DNA from: Ignavibacteria bacterium
GTDB lineage: Bacteria > Bacteroidota > Ignavibacteria > Kapaibacteriales > UBA4661
Reading direction: 5' to 3'
Assembly (NCBI GenBank): GCA_013298375.1
Contig: JAAFHM010000230.1
Location: 1 to 7,463, forward strand
DNA: 7,463 nucleotides
In this document: positions 6,439 to 7,463 of the stretch, piece after piece
Numbering within the stretch: position 1 is the first letter of the stretch
Layout of the letters: every line of letters begins with the position of its first letter
Notes under the pieces: model-generated
Told to the model about the DNA's origin: nothing
The model's database searches: none
The model's input: only the letters and a program-made list of their open reading frames with translations
Program-made: the position numbers and the translations under genes

Positions 6439-6811
6439 ATATTACGAGTTATTTCGCTTGCGGTCTTTGTTGTTTTGAGTGATGAGGGAAAATGCGGACT
6501 CGAACGCGATTCTATCTCCTTTTTACCCGCTCTTCTGCATTCTACCCCAAAATGACAACGTTTCACCCCAAACATCTTGTCTCTTCACAAAAACAATACG
6601 ACATTTGTAGGAGATATTGGCAAGACCTCTCTTTTGCCGCATGGTGCCGCATAGTTACTGCTTCGGTTCCGCTACCCATTGGGGTTATTATTTTCGCTAT
6701 GCTTCAGATGTAACCTTCGCGTCCCTGCCGGAGAAAATGATGGTGGATAGTTGTTCCACCGCTCACGGCAGGGTGCTTCGGTGTGGTCGCAAATGCTGAT
6801 TGATGCTTTCT
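6439..6811. other. Intergenic region without a convincing gene
   Basis: The open frames here (for example 6492-6713 on + and 6381-6575 on -) are short, overlap each other, lack ribosome sites and give low-complexity or Cys/Trp/His-rich translations of no recognisable family. The + frame ends in a hydrophobic stretch (about 6655-6713), which might be a decayed membrane segment, but I cannot show this. A 7-bp direct repeat GCCGCAT occurs twice about 10 nt apart near 6637-6653. The only strong structure is the nested hairpin at 6723-6773. Confidence 0.5.
6723..6773. other. Nested hairpin, possible structured RNA or operator
   Basis: The outer arms CCCTGCCG (6723-6730) and CGGCAGGG (6766-6773) are perfectly complementary. 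Inside them GGTGGA (6742-6747) pairs perfectly with TCCACC (6755-6760) around a 7-nt loop. The two stems are separated by an 11-nt and a 5-nt internal strand. There is no T-tract, so it is not a terminator. It lies 40 nt upstream of the predicted -33 box of the next gene, outside its predicted mRNA, so a riboswitch for that gene is unlikely. I do not recognise the structure as a known RNA family. Confidence 0.5.
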
Positions 6812-6843
6812 TTTGGCTATTTCTGAGGATTTCCGCAAATTTG
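6812..6843 (+). promoter_or_regulatory. Bacteroidota-type promoter for the TMTC-like gene
   Basis: TTTG (6812-6815), a 20-nt spacer and CAAATTTG (6836-6843) match TTTG / 19-21 / TAnnTTTG with one mismatch at the first T. The spacing equals that of the promoter at 374-405, and the distance to the start codon (about 70 nt) is also alike. The -7 box lies within the 12-bp perfect palindrome CGCAAATTTGCG (6834-6845), a possible repressor site. Confidence 0.55.
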
Positions 6844-6911
6844 CGCCGTCAAAACAATACCTACATTCCCTTCGGAAGCCTCATTCGCACCACTGTTCCC
6901 CACAATGTTCC

Positions 6912-7463
6912 ATGAAAACCTTTGCCGCCAATACACGCTTACAAGCCCTTATTCTTGTTCTTTTCTCTATTCTGCTCTACGCCCAAACGCTCCGTTTTGA
7001 CTATGTGCTGGACGATGGCGAGATGGTGCTACGCCAACCTTCGGTCATCAAAGGTTTGGCGGGCATTCCGGAGATTCTCAGCACTGCCACGACGTTTACC
7101 GGAACATTTTCCCCCGACGGGCAGCAAGCAATAGTGCGCTCCACCCAGCAACGAAGCGCATACCGACCGCTTTCACTCATCACCTTTGCCATCGAATACC
7201 AGATTGCCGAGAATAGCGCCGCCCTACGCCATGCCACGAATACTCTGCTTTATGCGATGGCGGTACTTGCAGTTTTTGCGGTATTTTTGCCGCTCGGAAC
7301 GAGTATTTACGCGCTTCTGCCGTTTGTTGCGGCGCTGCTTTTTGCTGCGCACCCGCTTCACACGGAGGTTGTTTGCAATATCAAGAGCCGCGACGAACTT
7401 TTGGCGCTGCTCTGCTCCATGACCGCCTTATGGCTTGTGTTGAGATATGTCCAAACGCATGAT
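6912..7463 (+). CDS. TMTC-like GT-C membrane protein, N-terminal part (3'-truncated)
   Basis: The frame from ATG 6912 stays open for 184 codons to the window edge. The visible part has a membrane segment at about 10-26, then FDYVLDD (29-35), whose Asp-Asp in the first extracytoplasmic loop is the usual GT-C catalytic position. Next come YRPLSLITFAIEY (84-96), RHATNTLLYAMAVLAVFAVFL (106-126), a membrane segment LLPFVAALLFAAHPLHTEVV (135-154) and NIKSRDELLALL (156-167). The YRPL, HPLHTEVV and SRDELLA blocks are those of the TMTC/DUF1736 group: eukaryotic O-mannosyltransferases, and bacterial homologues usually ending in tetratricopeptide repeats. A lipid-linked sugar donor acting outside the membrane is the family expectation, but the bacterial substrate is unknown. 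TPR repeats would lie beyond the window. ATG 6912 is chosen because it precedes the membrane segment and fits the predicted promoter; there is no good Shine-Dalgarno. It is divergent from panC. Confidence 0.8.
   Translation, partial: MKTFAANTRLQALILVLFSILLYAQTLRFDYVLDDGEMVLRQPSVIKGLAGIPEILSTATTFTGTFSPDGQQAIVRSTQQRSAYRPLSLITFAIEYQIAENSAALRHATNTLLYAMAVLAVFAVFLPLGTSIYALLPFVAALLFAAHPLHTEVVCNIKSRDELLALLCSMTALWLVLRYVQTHD

Noticed and set aside
6492..6713. 73-codon open frame with a hydrophobic end, considered as a small membrane protein or pseudogene remnant
   Set aside because: There is no ribosome site, the composition is unlike the neighbours, and no family is recognisable. I could not support either reading.

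Overview
The window (about 47% GC by eye) looks like chromosomal DNA from the Bacteroidota/Chlorobiota side of the FCB group, possibly a Kapabacteria- or Ignavibacteria-like lineage. The basis is indirect. Two or three intergenic regions carry TTTG-N20-TAnnTTTG type promoters (the Bacteroidota sigma pattern), most starts have poor Shine-Dalgarno sequences, and the gene content (Spy/LTxxQ protein, LolA-like periplasmic protein, CreD, a secreted LRR protein, MenE, a bacterial TMTC-like membrane protein) suits that group. No marker gene fixes the phylum.

Layout: 1-281 is the C-terminal part of a Spy/CpxP-like protein, closed by a rho-independent terminator (307-358). A promoter at 374-405 drives a secreted LolA-fold protein (471-1253). 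It is followed by a strong hairpin (1279-1319) and a clear terminator (1402-1439). Then come creD (1606-2967) and, 43 bases later, a secreted protein of seven exact 23-residue leucine-rich repeats (3011-3751). These four genes are on the + strand and all concern the envelope or periplasm.

On the minus strand, panC (6202-5357) and menE (5330-3813) form a probable two-gene operon separated by 26 bases. PanC makes pantothenate, the CoA precursor, and MenE consumes CoA to activate o-succinylbenzoate for menaquinone. menE converges on the LRR gene with a small hairpin (3771-3800) between them.

Between panC and the last gene lie about 700 bases without a convincing gene. They hold the panC promoter, a long imperfect inverted repeat built of phased CACGAAT units (6349-6438), a nested hairpin (6723-6773) and a promoter (6812-6843). 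The promoter serves a + strand gene starting at 6912 that runs off the window. Its 184 visible residues match the N-terminus of TMTC-like GT-C membrane proteins.

I found no CRISPR array, tRNA, rRNA, transposase or obviously novel defence system. The most unexplained material is the non-coding 6254-6911 interval, above all the inverted repeat and the nested hairpin.
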